Positions 16,127 to 25,328 are shown, counted from the first letter of the stretch. The stretch is 64,000 nucleotides of DNA from JBGSUZ01 sp963677505 (GCA_963677505.2 CAXXWB010000042.1:1-64000); one strand, 5' to 3'. Notes: generated by a model from the sequence alone, not told the origin. A program made the numbers and translations.

Positions 16127-18223
16127 TCAATCATTAAATAAACTCTTCTTTTGATTTTCTAGCTGAGCTCTAAAATTTACTTTTGCCATTTCTGTTAATT
16201 GCATTTGGGCATTCACAGGGTTAGCTTCATCTTTCTTGAAGATATAGCTACCGTCAGGTTGCATCCATCTCGCCTTTACGTTGTCCTTTAAATAAAGCTT
16301 CAATATATCTATCAACCTGCGCTTAATGCCAACATTTGTGACAGGAATGAGTAACTCAATACGCCTATCTAAGTTACGCTCCATTAAATCAGCACTGGTA
16401 ATATACACTTCGCTATCCCCAGCATTTTCGAAAAAGCAGATTCGGCTGTGCTCCAAATAAGTCCCCACAATGCTCATAACTTCAATATTTTCACTAAGAT
16501 CATCTATTCCAGGTATGAGACAACATATACCTCTAATAATTAAATTAACTTCGACCCCTGCCTGGGAGGCTTCATAGAGTTTCTGAACGATTTCAGGATC
16601 CACTAGTGAATTCATTTTTATAATCATTCTCGCCTTTTTGCCTTCATAGGCACATCGAATTTCCCTATCCATTAAATCCATAAGCTTTCTTCGAAGGTCA
16701 AAGGGTGCAACTGTTAATTTATACATGTCTAAAGGATCAGAATAGCCTGATAGGGTGTTGAAAAACTCTGTGGTATCCTCTGCAAGCTCCTGGTCACAGG
16801 TAAAAATGCCGATGTCTGTGTAAAATTTAGCTGTTACATCATTATAATTACCTGTGCTGAAATGGACATATCGCTTTATTTTACCTGCTTCTCTGCGAAC
16901 AACCATACATACTTTCGCATGGGTCTTCAAGCCTTCAAAACCATAAATAATGTGACACCCCGATTGTTCAAGGCGCTTTGCCCAAGTTATATTGTTTTCT
17001 TCATCGAATCTTGCCCGAATTTCTACGAGGGCCGTCACTTGCTTACCCATTTCTGCTGCTTCGCCTAAAGCTCTTAAAATTGGAGAGTCTCCACTAACCC
17101 GATAGAGAGTCTGCTTAATGGCTAAAACATCAGGGTCATGAGCGGCTTGACGAATAAAGTCTATGACGGGGTCAAAAGACTCAAATGGCATGTGCAACAT
17201 TAAATCCCGCTCATGAATGGCTTGAAAAAGATTTTCTTTTCCATAGAAATCAAAAGAAGGGTATTTGGTCTGCTTTTTTTGAAGAAGATGGTCGTACTTA
17301 CTCTGCTCACAAAGCCAATTGGCAAAGGTCAAGTCAATGGGTCCATTGATGACATAGACATCCGTAGACTTAATATTTAAGGCGTCTTTAAGAACGCCGA
17401 GCATTTTGGCATCTATGGTTCTAGAGACTTCTAATCTGACGACAGAGCCCCATCTTCTTTGACGCAGGGACTTTTCAATAACCAAAAGTAAATCCTCTGC
17501 ATCATCATCTGAAACAGAAAGATCTGCATTTCTAGTAATTCTATAAACATGAGAAGACAGAACGCGCTTGCCATAAAATAGTTTGTGTAAATTCTTTTGT
17601 ATAAGCTCCTCTAAAAAAATGAACAGACCCGTACCCTTTCTCCTCGTTTTGATTTTAACCAATCTAGGGAGCTTTTGAGGTACTTGAACCGTTGCAAAGA
17701 AAGTTTCGTCTGGCTTGCTAGGCTCTTCAACAAAGGTGGCTATATTCAGGCTTCGATTAGAAATCAAGGGAAATGGTCTGCTAAAGTCCACCGCCATTGG
17801 CGTCAATACAGGATAGACTATTTCGTCAAAATACCGCTCTGCCTCGCCATGCTCCTCATCTGTAAGTTCCTCATATTGGGTTAATATAATATCACGGGCT
17901 TCAAGCTCTGGCATTAACTCATCTCTAAAATGTTTATATTGAAGTTCTACCAACTCATGACTTTTTTTGCTAATCAGTTTGAGCTGTCTTTGAGGTGTTA
18001 ATCCTGAAGCATCTTCATCTACAAAACCGAGGGCGACTTGATCTTTAATGGCCGCAACCCTTACCATATTGAATTCATCTAAATTTGAGCTGAAGATACT
18101 GCTGTATCTAAAGCGCTCCAAAATAGGAAGGTCGCGGTCCATGGCCTCCTGAAGTACACGAAAATTAAATTCAAGCCAACTCATTTCTCTATTGACGTAA
18201 TTCCGTTCTGACAAATATGGCAC
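16127..18223 (-). CDS. ppk1: Polyphosphate kinase 1
   Basis: 698 residues, full-length PPK1. N domain with MSWLEFNFRVLQEA; catalytic segments with DPDVLAIKQTLYRVSGDSPI, the KTHAKV motif holding the autophosphorylated His, and the second phospholipase-D-like part ending SADLMERNLDRRIELL. It makes polyphosphate from ATP. The start is a GTG (MPYLSERNYVN) with GGAGGG 8 bases upstream, a site that lies inside the end of the cupin gene, so the two are coupled. Confidence 0.96.
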   Translation of the reverse strand: MPYLSERNYVNREMSWLEFNFRVLQEAMDRDLPILERFRYSSIFSSNLDEFNMVRVAAIKDQVALGFVDEDASGLTPQRQLKLISKKSHELVELQYKHFRDELMPELEARDIILTQYEELTDEEHGEAERYFDEIVYPVLTPMAVDFSRPFPLISNRSLNIATFVEEPSKPDETFFATVQVPQKLPRLVKIKTRRKGTGLFIFLEELIQKNLHKLFYGKRVLSSHVYRITRNADLSVSDDDAEDLLLVIEKSLRQRRWGSVVRLEVSRTIDAKMLGVLKDALNIKSTDVYVINGPIDLTFANWLCEQSKYDHLLQKKQTKYPSFDFYGKENLFQAIHERDLMLHMPFESFDPVIDFIRQAAHDPDVLAIKQTLYRVSGDSPILRALGEAAEMGKQVTALVEIRARFDEENNITWAKRLEQSGCHIIYGFEGLKTHAKVCMVVRREAGKIKRYVHFSTGNYNDVTAKFYTDIGIFTCDQELAEDTTEFFNTLSGYSDPLDMYKLTVAPFDLRRKLMDLMDREIRCAYEGKKARMIIKMNSLVDPEIVQKLYEASQAGVEVNLIIRGICCLIPGIDDLSENIEVMSIVGTYLEHSRICFFENAGDSEVYITSADLMERNLDRRIELLIPVTNVGIKRRLIDILKLYLKDNVKARWMQPDGSYIFKKDEANPVNAQMQLTEMAKVNFRAQLENQKKSLFND

Positions 18224-18225
18224 GT

Positions 18226-18579
18226 CTATTTCCCTCCATGACCTTCCAAAGGAACAATGCAGATGAATTTAAGCGGTACATTTCCAGTATTTCTAAATTG
18301 ATGAAGCTCGTTTGACGGTACAAAGGCATATGAACCGGCTTTAATTGAATTTTCCTCACCCTTTAAAAACAAATGACCCTCACCCTCAATAATATAATTA
18401 ATATGCGGCCAAGGATGTGCGTGTCTTGGGGTATAGCCGCCTGCTTCAATTTCAAAAACTCTCATAACATGGTCTTCCCAGCCTTCTTCAGGTGATACCA
18501 ACACTTTCATTACAGCACCCTTTACCTCAGGATTGCTCATAGCCGTTCCTAATAATTGATCAATATGTCCTAATGCCAT
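18226..18579 (-). CDS. Cupin-domain protein
   Basis: 117 residues, a single small cupin. Motif 1 is RHAHPWPHINYIIEGEGHLFL (His/His/Glu-type metal ligands, near residue 52), and motif 2 is VPSNELHQFRN. It probably binds a metal; the ligand is unknown. It is the first gene of a cupin-ppk-ppx unit and its stop lies 2 bases before the ppk start, so it may be a sensor or modulator for that pathway (inference). Confidence 0.85.
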   Translation of the reverse strand: MALGHIDQLLGTAMSNPEVKGAVMKVLVSPEEGWEDHVMRVFEIEAGGYTPRHAHPWPHINYIIEGEGHLFLKGEENSIKAGSYAFVPSNELHQFRNTGNVPLKFICIVPLEGHGGK

Positions 18580-18746
18580 TTGGTTTTCCTCCTATAGTTA
18601 CAATTCTATTTTTTTATGAGTTCTGTTGCTTCAATGGATTGATTCTAACACACTTTATCCGTCTATTTCCATAGTATACCCACCACATTCCTTTCTACTT
18701 ATGAAATTTGAAAGAAATGATTTTTTTATTTCGATAGCCTAAGTAA

Positions 18747-18776
18747 TTGCCTTACTAATAATTTTAATGTTATACT
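18747..18776 (+). promoter_or_regulatory. Promoter of the MATE transporter gene
   Basis: TTGCCT (18747-18752) and TATACT (18771-18776) are separated by 18 bases, about 36 bases before the start codon. Confidence 0.6.
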
Positions 18777-18812
18777 ATTTTTATAGTTTTAATTATTCAG
18801 TTGGAGGTCTTA

Positions 18813-20159
18813 ATGGATACTGTACAGAGTCGTCAAACTATACTATCTGAAAGTCTTTGGAAGGCAGTTATTACACTGGGTTTGCCAGTTATGGCGACCA
18901 ATTTTATTCAGACCATCTACAATTTGGTAGATACTTTTTTCATCGGCAAACTTGGAACCAGCCAAGTGGCCAGCGTCCAATTGTCTTGGCCTGTTAATTA
19001 TGTACTCCTTTCTCTTGGTGCAGGCCTATCTATAGCCACAACTTCTATGATTGCCCAATATACTGGTGCAGGTCATCATGAAAAAGCAAAAAAAGCGGCT
19101 GCTCAAATTTTAGTCGTTAATCTATTTTTATCCATTGCCGTTGCCGCAGTTACCATACCATTTTTAAGACAAATTGTGTCTATGCTTGGGGTCAGCGGTG
19201 AGCTTTCTGAACACACCTATAATTATTTGCTGGTCAACTTAATTGGATTGCCAACTGTATTTCTTATGTTTGCTTACAACGGCATAAAGAATGGTAGTGG
19301 CGATACGGTAAGCCCTATGCTTCTCAATACCGCTGGCGTATTTTTAACCATTATTTTAGATCCTATTTTTATATTTAAATTAGATATGGGCGTTGCTGGA
19401 GGGGCTTGGGCTATGGTAGCTTCAAGAGGTATCTTCTCCACCTATGCTATCATCAAAATGTTTATTAAACCCTCTCAACTTCAGCTTTCATTGTCTGATT
19501 TAAAGCCCGACATTCCATTTATAAAAGACGTCTTCAAAATTGCTATTCCGTCTTCTATAGGACAATCCATGGAGGCCTTTGGGTTTTTAGTCATGAATCT
19601 CTTCATCGTGGATTTAGGTGAAGCTACCCTTACCGCCTTTTCTATTGGCAATCGGGTCAACGGTTTGGTATTAATGCCTGCAATGGGCATTGGGGCTGCT
19701 TTAGCTACCATTGTAGGTCAAAACTTAGGGGCCAATCAGCTGTCGCGGGCTAAAGAAGCGGTAAAAATCAGCTCCATTCTTTCAACCATCATTCTCATAT
19801 TGGGCGGCATCCCCATGATTATATGGGCAACACCCATTATAAGTGCTTTCACAAAAGATCCTAATGTCATCAGTCAAGGTGCCTACTACTTGATTTTGAT
19901 TACAATTTCCATACCTTTGATGGGTTTCTTTAATGTCTTTGTTGGTACCTTTCAGGGTGCTGGTCATACTACAATGGTCATGTTCATGCAAATGGGCAGG
20001 CTTTGGGGACTAAGAATTCCACTCATCATTATTTTGATGAAAATAATGCCAGGGAATCCATCATCTATCTGGTACAGCATGATTCTAAGCAACTTCATAA
20101 CTTGTATTATTGGTTACTTATTGTACAAATCAAAAAAATGGGAAAAAAGGCTTGTCTAA
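18813..20159 (+). CDS. MATE family efflux transporter
   Basis: 448 residues with 12 predicted membrane helices. MATE features include LGLPVMATNFIQTIYNLVDTFFIG near residue 20 (read as the helix 1 signature; substrate not deducible) and the repeated half with IVGQNLGANQLSRAKEAV near residue 300. These proteins export drugs or metabolites in exchange for Na+ or H+. The ATG at 18813 has GGAGG 7 bases upstream; an in-frame TTG at 18801 overlaps that site and is rejected. Confidence 0.92.
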   Translation: MDTVQSRQTILSESLWKAVITLGLPVMATNFIQTIYNLVDTFFIGKLGTSQVASVQLSWPVNYVLLSLGAGLSIATTSMIAQYTGAGHHEKAKKAAAQILVVNLFLSIAVAAVTIPFLRQIVSMLGVSGELSEHTYNYLLVNLIGLPTVFLMFAYNGIKNGSGDTVSPMLLNTAGVFLTIILDPIFIFKLDMGVAGGAWAMVASRGIFSTYAIIKMFIKPSQLQLSLSDLKPDIPFIKDVFKIAIPSSIGQSMEAFGFLVMNLFIVDLGEATLTAFSIGNRVNGLVLMPAMGIGAALATIVGQNLGANQLSRAKEAVKISSILSTIILILGGIPMIIWATPIISAFTKDPNVISQGAYYLILITISIPLMGFFNVFVGTFQGAGHTTMVMFMQMGRLWGLRIPLIIILMKIMPGNPSSIWYSMILSNFITCIIGYLLYKSKKWEKRLV

Positions 20160-20256
20160 TTATTCAGAATATGATACTGTTTTAAATGTATTATAGGTAT
20201 TTATTGTAAAACTACCCAAGAGACTAGTTCTCAGCTTTTGAAAGGAGCGATTTATT

Positions 20257-20292
20257 ATGAAAACATTATTATTGGTAGGTGCAAACAACTAA
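20257..20292 (+). CDS. Possible leader peptide (11 codons)
   Basis: A tiny ORF encodes MKTLLLVGANN and then stops. It has an excellent ribosome-binding site (AAAGGAGC, 9 bases before the ATG) and is followed 45 bases later by an intrinsic terminator that precedes an RsgA-like gene. This layout suggests translation-controlled attenuation. It could also be a remnant of a longer gene. Expression unproven. Confidence 0.4.
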   Translation: MKTLLLVGANN

Positions 20293-20336
20293 TTTCATTT
20301 TCCCTTTCGAAGCAACTAAAATAAACGGTTTATACA

Positions 20337-20368
20337 AACACGCTTTATTTATGAGGCGTGTTTTTTTT
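20337..20368 (+). terminator. Terminator between MATE/leader and the GTPase gene
   Basis: AACACGC (20337-20343) pairs with GCGTGTT (20356-20362), followed by T to 20368. It is enclosed by a 9-base inverted repeat, GAAGCAACT (20309-20317) and AGTTGCTTC (20381-20389), which could form a competing structure. Confidence 0.75.
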
Positions 20369-20411
20369 CGCCCAAAATCAAGTTGCTTCCATACCTTTGG
20401 AGGTCATCGAT

Positions 20412-21494
20412 TTGACAAATTTAGAAAACATGAATCCACTTAATAGCTACGGCTTTAACCAAGAACACTTAGCGCACATGACACAGTTAGATAAAGCCTC
20501 TCAGCTTCGTCCCGCCCGTGTCCTTTCACGAAACAGAAACATCTATCACTTAATTACCGAAAAAGGTCCTGTAACGGGAACCCTCAGCGGTAAATATCAG
20601 TACGAAAATGAACTCTCTTTCTACCCCGTTGTAGGCGACTGGGTTCTAGTAGAAATAAAAGAGCAACTTGCTGTTATTCAAGGATTGTTCCCCAGAAAAG
20701 GAAAGTTTTCTAGAAAAGAAGCAGGACAAATAACCAACGAGCAAGTACTGGCAGCCAATGTAGACTTAATTTTTATCGTTACAGGTTTGGATTCTAATTT
20801 CAATCTTTCCAGAATTCAAAGATACAGAACTGTAGCTCTAGAGGGGGGTGCTCAACCTGTTTTAATCCTCAACAAAGCCGATTTGTGCGACGATTTAGAA
20901 GAAAAGCTTGAAGCGGTTAGAAGTATTGCCCCCGAAGACCCCATTCACGGTGTAAGCACTTGGACTGGAGAAGGTTTGGAAGCCTTAAAAGACTATTTAA
21001 CAGAGGGGAAAACAGTGGCATTTTTCGGCTCCTCAGGTGTCGGTAAGTCCAGTTTAACCAATGCCCTACTTCAAGAGTCTGTTATGGCGACCAGTTCTGT
21101 AAGCGCCTCACACGGTAAAGGCAGACATACGACCACAACAGCGGAACTCATTTTACTGCCTTCTGGCGGTTGTCTCATCGACACACCCGGCATACGAGAA
21201 ATTCAAATTTGGTGTCATGAAGACGCAGTTGATACTGGCTTCGAAGATATTGCCACTCTAGCTGCCTCATGTCAATTTGATAATTGTAAGCATCAGTCAG
21301 AACCTGGTTGCGCGGTAAAAATAGCTTTAAAGATTGGCACCCTGTCTGAACGCCACTACACCAATTATCAAAACCTGAAGCGAGAGGCCATCTTTATTGA
21401 AGCCAAGCAGCGTCAAAAAGATAGGTTAAGCAGTAGACCTGAAAAGAAAAAGAAACCTCGTCAGAAAAATTACGCTGCTGATTTGGATTTATAA
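20412..21494 (+). CDS. rsgA: RsgA-like ribosome biogenesis GTPase
   Basis: 360 residues. It is a circularly permuted GTPase with the order G4 (NKADL), G1 (FFGSSGVGKSSLTN), G3 (DTPGIRE), preceded by an OB-fold domain and followed by a Zn-binding tail (CQFDNCKH...PGCAV). RsgA assists 30S subunit maturation. The length and long N-terminus fit the second, accessory RsgA type of Firmicutes. I choose a TTG at 20412 because GGAGG lies 8 bases upstream; the frame is open back to 20358, across the terminator. A possible attenuator precedes it. Confidence 0.88.
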   Translation: MTNLENMNPLNSYGFNQEHLAHMTQLDKASQLRPARVLSRNRNIYHLITEKGPVTGTLSGKYQYENELSFYPVVGDWVLVEIKEQLAVIQGLFPRKGKFSRKEAGQITNEQVLAANVDLIFIVTGLDSNFNLSRIQRYRTVALEGGAQPVLILNKADLCDDLEEKLEAVRSIAPEDPIHGVSTWTGEGLEALKDYLTEGKTVAFFGSSGVGKSSLTNALLQESVMATSSVSASHGKGRHTTTTAELILLPSGGCLIDTPGIREIQIWCHEDAVDTGFEDIATLAASCQFDNCKHQSEPGCAVKIALKIGTLSERHYTNYQNLKREAIFIEAKQRQKDRLSSRPEKKKKPRQKNYAADLDL

Positions 21495-21534
21495 CTGCTA
21501 TAGGCGATCTTAATATTTAAAAATCTAAGATGCT

Positions 21535-21585
21535 AAAAAAGGTTGTCCTTATTAAGTTTGAGCTTAATAAGAGACAACCTTTTTA
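21535..21585. terminator. Bidirectional terminator
   Basis: AAAAAAGGTTGTC plus CTTATTAAG pair with CTTAATAAG and GACAACCTTTTT around a short loop. It lies between rsgA and the convergent ABC transporter genes. Confidence 0.88.
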
Positions 21586-21593
21586 TATCATTT

Positions 21594-22316
21594 CTACAAT
21601 ACTTTTGATAAGAACAGCTTGGTTCGTTCTTCCTCAGGTGCATCAAACAAGAGTTCTGGCGCTCGATCTTCCACAATTCTGCCTTCATCCATAAAGATAA
21701 CTCGGTCCGCCACTTCTTTTGCAAAACCCATTTCATGGGTGACAATAATCATGTCCATGCCTTCAAAGGCAAGGGTTTTCATTAAATCCAAAACCTCTTT
21801 TACCATTTCTGGATCTAAAGCTGATGTGGGTTCGTCAAAGAGCATCCACTCAGGTTCCATCGCTAAGGCTCGAGCAATGGCTATACGTTGCTTTTGTCCA
21901 CCTGAAAGCTGATTTGGATATACATTGGCTTTATCAGAAAGGCCTACTTTTTCAAGCAATTTTAGGGCTCTTTCTTTGACCACTGTCGGGTTCTCTTTTT
22001 TTACTAAAATCGGCGCTAAGGTCAAGTTCTCTAAAACAGATTTGTGAGGAAATAAATTAAAGGATTGAAAAACAAAACCCATTTTCTGTCTTGTATGGTC
22101 TAAAGATTTTTCAGTTTTTCCTAAGGTTTCACCTTCTACTGTAATTTCGCCGTTGGTGGGCTTTTCAAGTCCATTAAGACATCTAAGCAGAGTGCTTTTT
22201 CCAGAACCACTAGGGCCAATAATAACAGTGACTTGCCCCTTTACAAAATTAATGTTCAAGTCCTTCAGGACTTCTAATTTTCCAAAATGTTTATCTAAAT
22301 GTTTAACATCAATCAC
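21594..22316 (-). CDS. Polar amino acid ABC transporter ATP-binding protein (GlnQ-like)
   Basis: 240 residues. Walker A GPSGSGKSTLLRC, signature LSGGQKQR, Walker B MLFDEPTSALD and the switch His in VTHEMGFA. The sequence is closest to the GlnQ/HisP group. It overlaps the upstream permease gene by 8 bases. No substrate-binding protein is encoded nearby, so one must be supplied from elsewhere, and the substrate cannot be assigned. Confidence 0.95.
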   Translation of the reverse strand: MIDVKHLDKHFGKLEVLKDLNINFVKGQVTVIIGPSGSGKSTLLRCLNGLEKPTNGEITVEGETLGKTEKSLDHTRQKMGFVFQSFNLFPHKSVLENLTLAPILVKKENPTVVKERALKLLEKVGLSDKANVYPNQLSGGQKQRIAIARALAMEPEWMLFDEPTSALDPEMVKEVLDLMKTLAFEGMDMIIVTHEMGFAKEVADRVIFMDEGRIVEDRAPELLFDAPEEERTKLFLSKVL

Positions 22317-22947
22317 TGACTTTCAATCTCCCTTCTAGTTGCTGTAATACCTTTGAAAGGCTGTAAGTTAATACGAAGTAAATGGCACCTACCACAATAA
22401 GTGGCTCAAACGGTTTAAAGGTAATGCCCCTGACCGTATCTGCGTTGTACATTAAGTCGTGTACACCAATGACCGAAACAATGGCCGATTCTTTAATAAG
22501 CACAACAAATTCATTGCCCAGTGCTGGTAGTATGTTCTTAAATGCTTGAGGCATCACAACACTATGCATAGTTTGATGAGCGGACATACCTAAGCTTCTT
22601 GCAGCTTCCCATTGACCTTTGTCCACTGCTTCAATCCCAGCTCTTATAATTTCAGAAATGTAAGCTGCACTATTGAGCGACATGGCCAAAACAGCTGCTA
22701 CCATCATCGGAATATTTTGAATGCCATAATATACAATGTAGAGTTGCAAAATAAGAGGTGTTCCTCTGACAACTGCCACATAGGCATCTCCAATTTTACC
22801 AAGAGCCTTTATCCGATTGCGTCTTAACAGGGTTAAAGCTATCCCTAAAACGAGACCGAAGAATACTGAAACCAAGGATAATCCAATGGTATACATTGTC
22901 CCGTTAATAAAATATTGTCCATAAGTTTTCAAAAATTCAAAATTCAT
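22309..22947 (-). CDS. Polar amino acid ABC transporter permease
   Basis: 212 residues with five predicted membrane helices. It has the HisM/GlnP-type conserved stretch ISEIIRAGIEAVDKGQWEAA followed by RSLGMS, which contacts the ATPase. It is the first gene of a two-gene operon with the GlnQ-like ATPase and has a consensus promoter. Confidence 0.95.
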   Translation of the reverse strand: MNFEFLKTYGQYFINGTMYTIGLSLVSVFFGLVLGIALTLLRRNRIKALGKIGDAYVAVVRGTPLILQLYIVYYGIQNIPMMVAAVLAMSLNSAAYISEIIRAGIEAVDKGQWEAARSLGMSAHQTMHSVVMPQAFKNILPALGNEFVVLIKESAIVSVIGVHDLMYNADTVRGITFKPFEPLIVVGAIYFVLTYSLSKVLQQLEGRLKVSD

Positions 22948-23022
22948 CTTCTGTCCTTAAGCAAACCCATTCAAACCTTGTGATTTGAGTGTTTGCACCT
23001 TTCTTATCATTTTACTTGATTT

Positions 23023-23051
23023 ATTATACAAACAATTGCATAATTAGTCAA
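23023..23051 (-). promoter_or_regulatory. Promoter of the amino acid ABC transporter operon
   Basis: Minus-strand TTGACT (23051-23046) and TATAAT (23028-23023) are separated by 17 bases. Confidence 0.8.
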
Positions 23052-23137
23052 CCTTCAAATGACAACTCTTTTCTCTTTTTGATGACATCTACTCCGTATT
23101 GGGTATAAATAGAAGAGGAACAATGGGAGGTGAGCTC

Positions 23138-23374
23138 ATGAAAATTGATATTTTAAATGAAATCATCGAGTTAAAAGCCCGACAAAAGCAGTTGGAAGAA
23201 GAACTCAACCAATTGAAAGGCAAACTGAGAGAAGAAGAACATCTTTTCGTTAGAATGCACCAAGAAGAACTGTCAAGGCAGATAGCAGAAAGCTGGAATC
23301 CTGAGCATGAAGGCCCTATTGTGAGAGAAGAAGAAGAGGTTCGACTTCATGAACGAGAGAAGATTTATAACTAA
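23138..23374 (+). CDS. Small coiled-coil protein, unknown function
   Basis: 78 residues, highly charged. Residues 5-45 follow a heptad pattern (IIELKARQKQLEEELNQLKG) consistent with a coiled coil. The ATG at 23138 has GGGAGG 8 bases before it; the upstream open frame lacks a site. No family recognised. It precedes the pentapeptide gene by about 70 bases. Confidence 0.65.
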   Translation: MKIDILNEIIELKARQKQLEEELNQLKGKLREEEHLFVRMHQEELSRQIAESWNPEHEGPIVREEEEVRLHEREKIYN

Positions 23375-23447
23375 ATATCCCGTGTGTCGTTGAAGAACGT
23401 GGTACAATAGTAAGGTACTTAATATGTAGCTATAAGGAGAACTACCC

Positions 23448-24056
23448 ATGCTCAATTTGAAAAATACTGAAAAGAAAAACAAAAACTTTATGTACCAAAA
23501 CCTTCAACGTAGCAAATGCTTTAACACTAATTTTTCCAATTCGAATTTTGACTGCGCCTGCTTCAGAGGAGCACATATGAAAGCTTGTTCCTTTGACAAC
23601 TGTACTTTCAACCGCGCAGAATTTATAGGCAGTAATTTGAAAGAAAGTCGATTTAGAGGGGCTCACTTTGAAAATGCGGTCTTTGAAGGTTCTAAAATAG
23701 AAGACGTTGATTTTAAAGGGGCTACATTTAAAAACACTTACTTTGTTGGAACCCCTGTAACTCAAGCACTTAATTTAGATATAAATAGCCCTGAAATCCG
23801 TATATTCGATGAAATGCCTGTCCTTGAACTTAGCCCTACCCTTCAAATTGCCATCGAAAAACTCATGGTCAATAAATTTGTAAAGGCCTCTCGAGTATTA
23901 GATACCAAGGATAAGAAAATGAATACCATCAGCGTGATGATCCTCTTGGAACAATTTGGTGAAGAGCAGCTTATTGAGCGCATGGAACTTTTAGAGGCGC
24001 AAATTGACAGAGATTTTTATACACTCAGTTATTTGATTAAGATGATGGAGAAGTAA
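23448..24056 (+). CDS. Pentapeptide-repeat protein
   Basis: 202 residues. From about residue 13 to 105 it has tandem A(D/N)LXX-like repeats (CFNTNFSNSNFDCACFRGAH and the following CSFDNCTFNRAEF, GSNLKESRFRGAHFENAVFE), which form a right-handed beta helix. The C-terminal ~90 residues are helical and non-repetitive. Some pentapeptide proteins mimic DNA and protect gyrase; nothing here shows this. AAGGAG precedes the ATG, and a terminator follows. Confidence 0.85.
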   Translation: MLNLKNTEKKNKNFMYQNLQRSKCFNTNFSNSNFDCACFRGAHMKACSFDNCTFNRAEFIGSNLKESRFRGAHFENAVFEGSKIEDVDFKGATFKNTYFVGTPVTQALNLDINSPEIRIFDEMPVLELSPTLQIAIEKLMVNKFVKASRVLDTKDKKMNTISVMILLEQFGEEQLIERMELLEAQIDRDFYTLSYLIKMMEK

Positions 24057-24079
24057 TCAAATAACTCTTCTACTAAAGA

Positions 24080-24110
24080 AGCTCGGCGAGATTATTGCCG
24101 AGCTTTTTTA
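24080..24110 (+). terminator. Intrinsic terminator after the pentapeptide gene
   Basis: AGCTCGGC (24080-24087) pairs with GCCGAGCT (24097-24104), followed by TTTTTT. Confidence 0.88.
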
Positions 24111-24222
24111 TGCTCATATAATGATTTTCAGCTCAAATATGGATCAGTTTCTTATTAATTCTTTATAAAACTTCAACCTAGAAGTTTGTTAATACTTTAC
24201 TTCAATTAATTACTATGATACC

Positions 24223-24286
24223 TTATAAATGTAAAAAAATTAATTAATTTACATTTATAAAATTAAAATGATTGCCTAGGAGGCAA
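24223..24286. promoter_or_regulatory. Two inverted repeats upstream of the secreted-protein gene
   Basis: TTATAAATGTAAA (24223-24235) and TTTACATTTATAA (24248-24260) form a perfect 13-base inverted repeat with a 12-base AT spacer. A second palindrome, TTGCCT-AGG-AGGCAA, follows at 24272-24286. They may be operators or leader hairpins for the gene at 24344. Confidence 0.45.
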
Positions 24287-24343
24287 GGCGTTTGTAATTA
24301 AACTATCCATAGGATTAATAAACTTATAAACGGAGATCAATTC

Positions 24344-25006
24344 ATGAATAACTCAAATCACAAGAAAATTATATCATTGGTATTAGCATCGTCATTATTA
24401 ACTTCAGCAGGGTCAACAAGCTTTGCTGCTAGTAGTCAACTTTTTGGAAATTCAAGGAATTCTAACCATGGAACAAACAATACTACTAATTTATCCGATA
24501 AAATAGTTATTGATAGAATAACGCCATATGTTCGTATAGATAAAAACACAAAACTTTATAAGCTTTCAAATAATGCGTACAAGATACTCAGTTCTTCGGA
24601 TATTAAATTTGCTCAAAAATCAATTTCCGAAACAAATAAAATTATTGCAACTGTATTAGTAGATCAGAGCGTTCAGTCTGTAATTACAAAAAATAATACA
24701 TTGAGCGTTACTCCGAAAAATAGCTCAACAACCCGAGGCGATGTTTCTTTAAAGTCGATAAATTTACAAAAACTTGGGATTTTGAGCTATTCTGGTGGGG
24801 CCGGACTAACTTCACTTCTTGTAAAAGCAGGGGTAAGTGGTGGTCTTGCAGGCGTTATTGGAGCTGCGGCCGGCATCTATGCAGTATTTGTTTATGAGAG
24901 CATACTAGCTAATGATATAGGACAAGGGACATATGTAGATATCTCCTACGGATCGACAACTGGGCCTATGTTTTATCAACACCCTAACATTTACTCGGTT
25001 AGATAA
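24344..25006 (+). CDS. Secreted protein of unknown function
   Basis: 220 residues. A Sec signal peptide is clear: basic MNNSNHKK, hydrophobic core, and cleavage after SFAAS near residue 30. The mature part is Ser/Asn/Thr rich, then from about residue 148 has a Gly/Ala-rich hydrophobic segment (SGGAGLTSLLVKAGVSGGLA and the next ~20 residues), ending in a Tyr-containing polar tail. No family recognised. The DNA is more AT-rich than its neighbours. The next gene, a small membrane protein, starts immediately after its stop. A secreted toxin or bacteriocin-like protein with its immunity partner is one possibility, not shown. Confidence 0.7.
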   Translation: MNNSNHKKIISLVLASSLLTSAGSTSFAASSQLFGNSRNSNHGTNNTTNLSDKIVIDRITPYVRIDKNTKLYKLSNNAYKILSSSDIKFAQKSISETNKIIATVLVDQSVQSVITKNNTLSVTPKNSSTTRGDVSLKSINLQKLGILSYSGGAGLTSLLVKAGVSGGLAGVIGAAAGIYAVFVYESILANDIGQGTYVDISYGSTTGPMFYQHPNIYSVR

Positions 25007-25279
25007 ATGAATACTAATCCATTTTTGTCAAATAAAAAAAACATTGCAAATATAATTACATTATTATTAATAGCTGTATCTATAGGCATTGGATTCTATT
25101 TAGATTCTGCCAAACCTCCAAAAGAAACCGTGATGATTATTGCATTAACATCCAACTTAGTACTTCTATCAACCCTTTATATAGGTCATATAAAAAATAT
25201 AAGACCTTCTACTTTTTCAGGATTGTTTGTATGGATTACGCTAAATGTTATTTTTATCAGAGAGATTTTTCTAAAATAG
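25007..25279 (+). CDS. Small membrane protein, partner of the secreted protein
   Basis: 90 residues, with three predicted membrane helices (about 13-32, 42-58, 66-86) and a short basic N-terminus. The ATG abuts the TAA of the secreted-protein gene, so they are translationally coupled. No clear ribosome-binding site of its own. Family unknown; size and placement would suit an immunity or accessory protein (inference). Confidence 0.65.
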   Translation: MNTNPFLSNKKNIANIITLLLIAVSIGIGFYLDSAKPPKETVMIIALTSNLVLLSTLYIGHIKNIRPSTFSGLFVWITLNVIFIREIFLK

Positions 25280-25281
25280 AC

Positions 25282-25328
25282 AGAGCTTTTTCTCCTATAT
25301 TTTTGATGGGAGGAAAAGCTCTTTATTT
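25282..25328 (+). terminator. Intrinsic terminator closing the two-gene unit
   Basis: AGAGCTTTTTCTCC (25282-25295) pairs with GGGAGGAAAAGCTCT (25308-25322), followed by TTATTTT. Confidence 0.8.
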
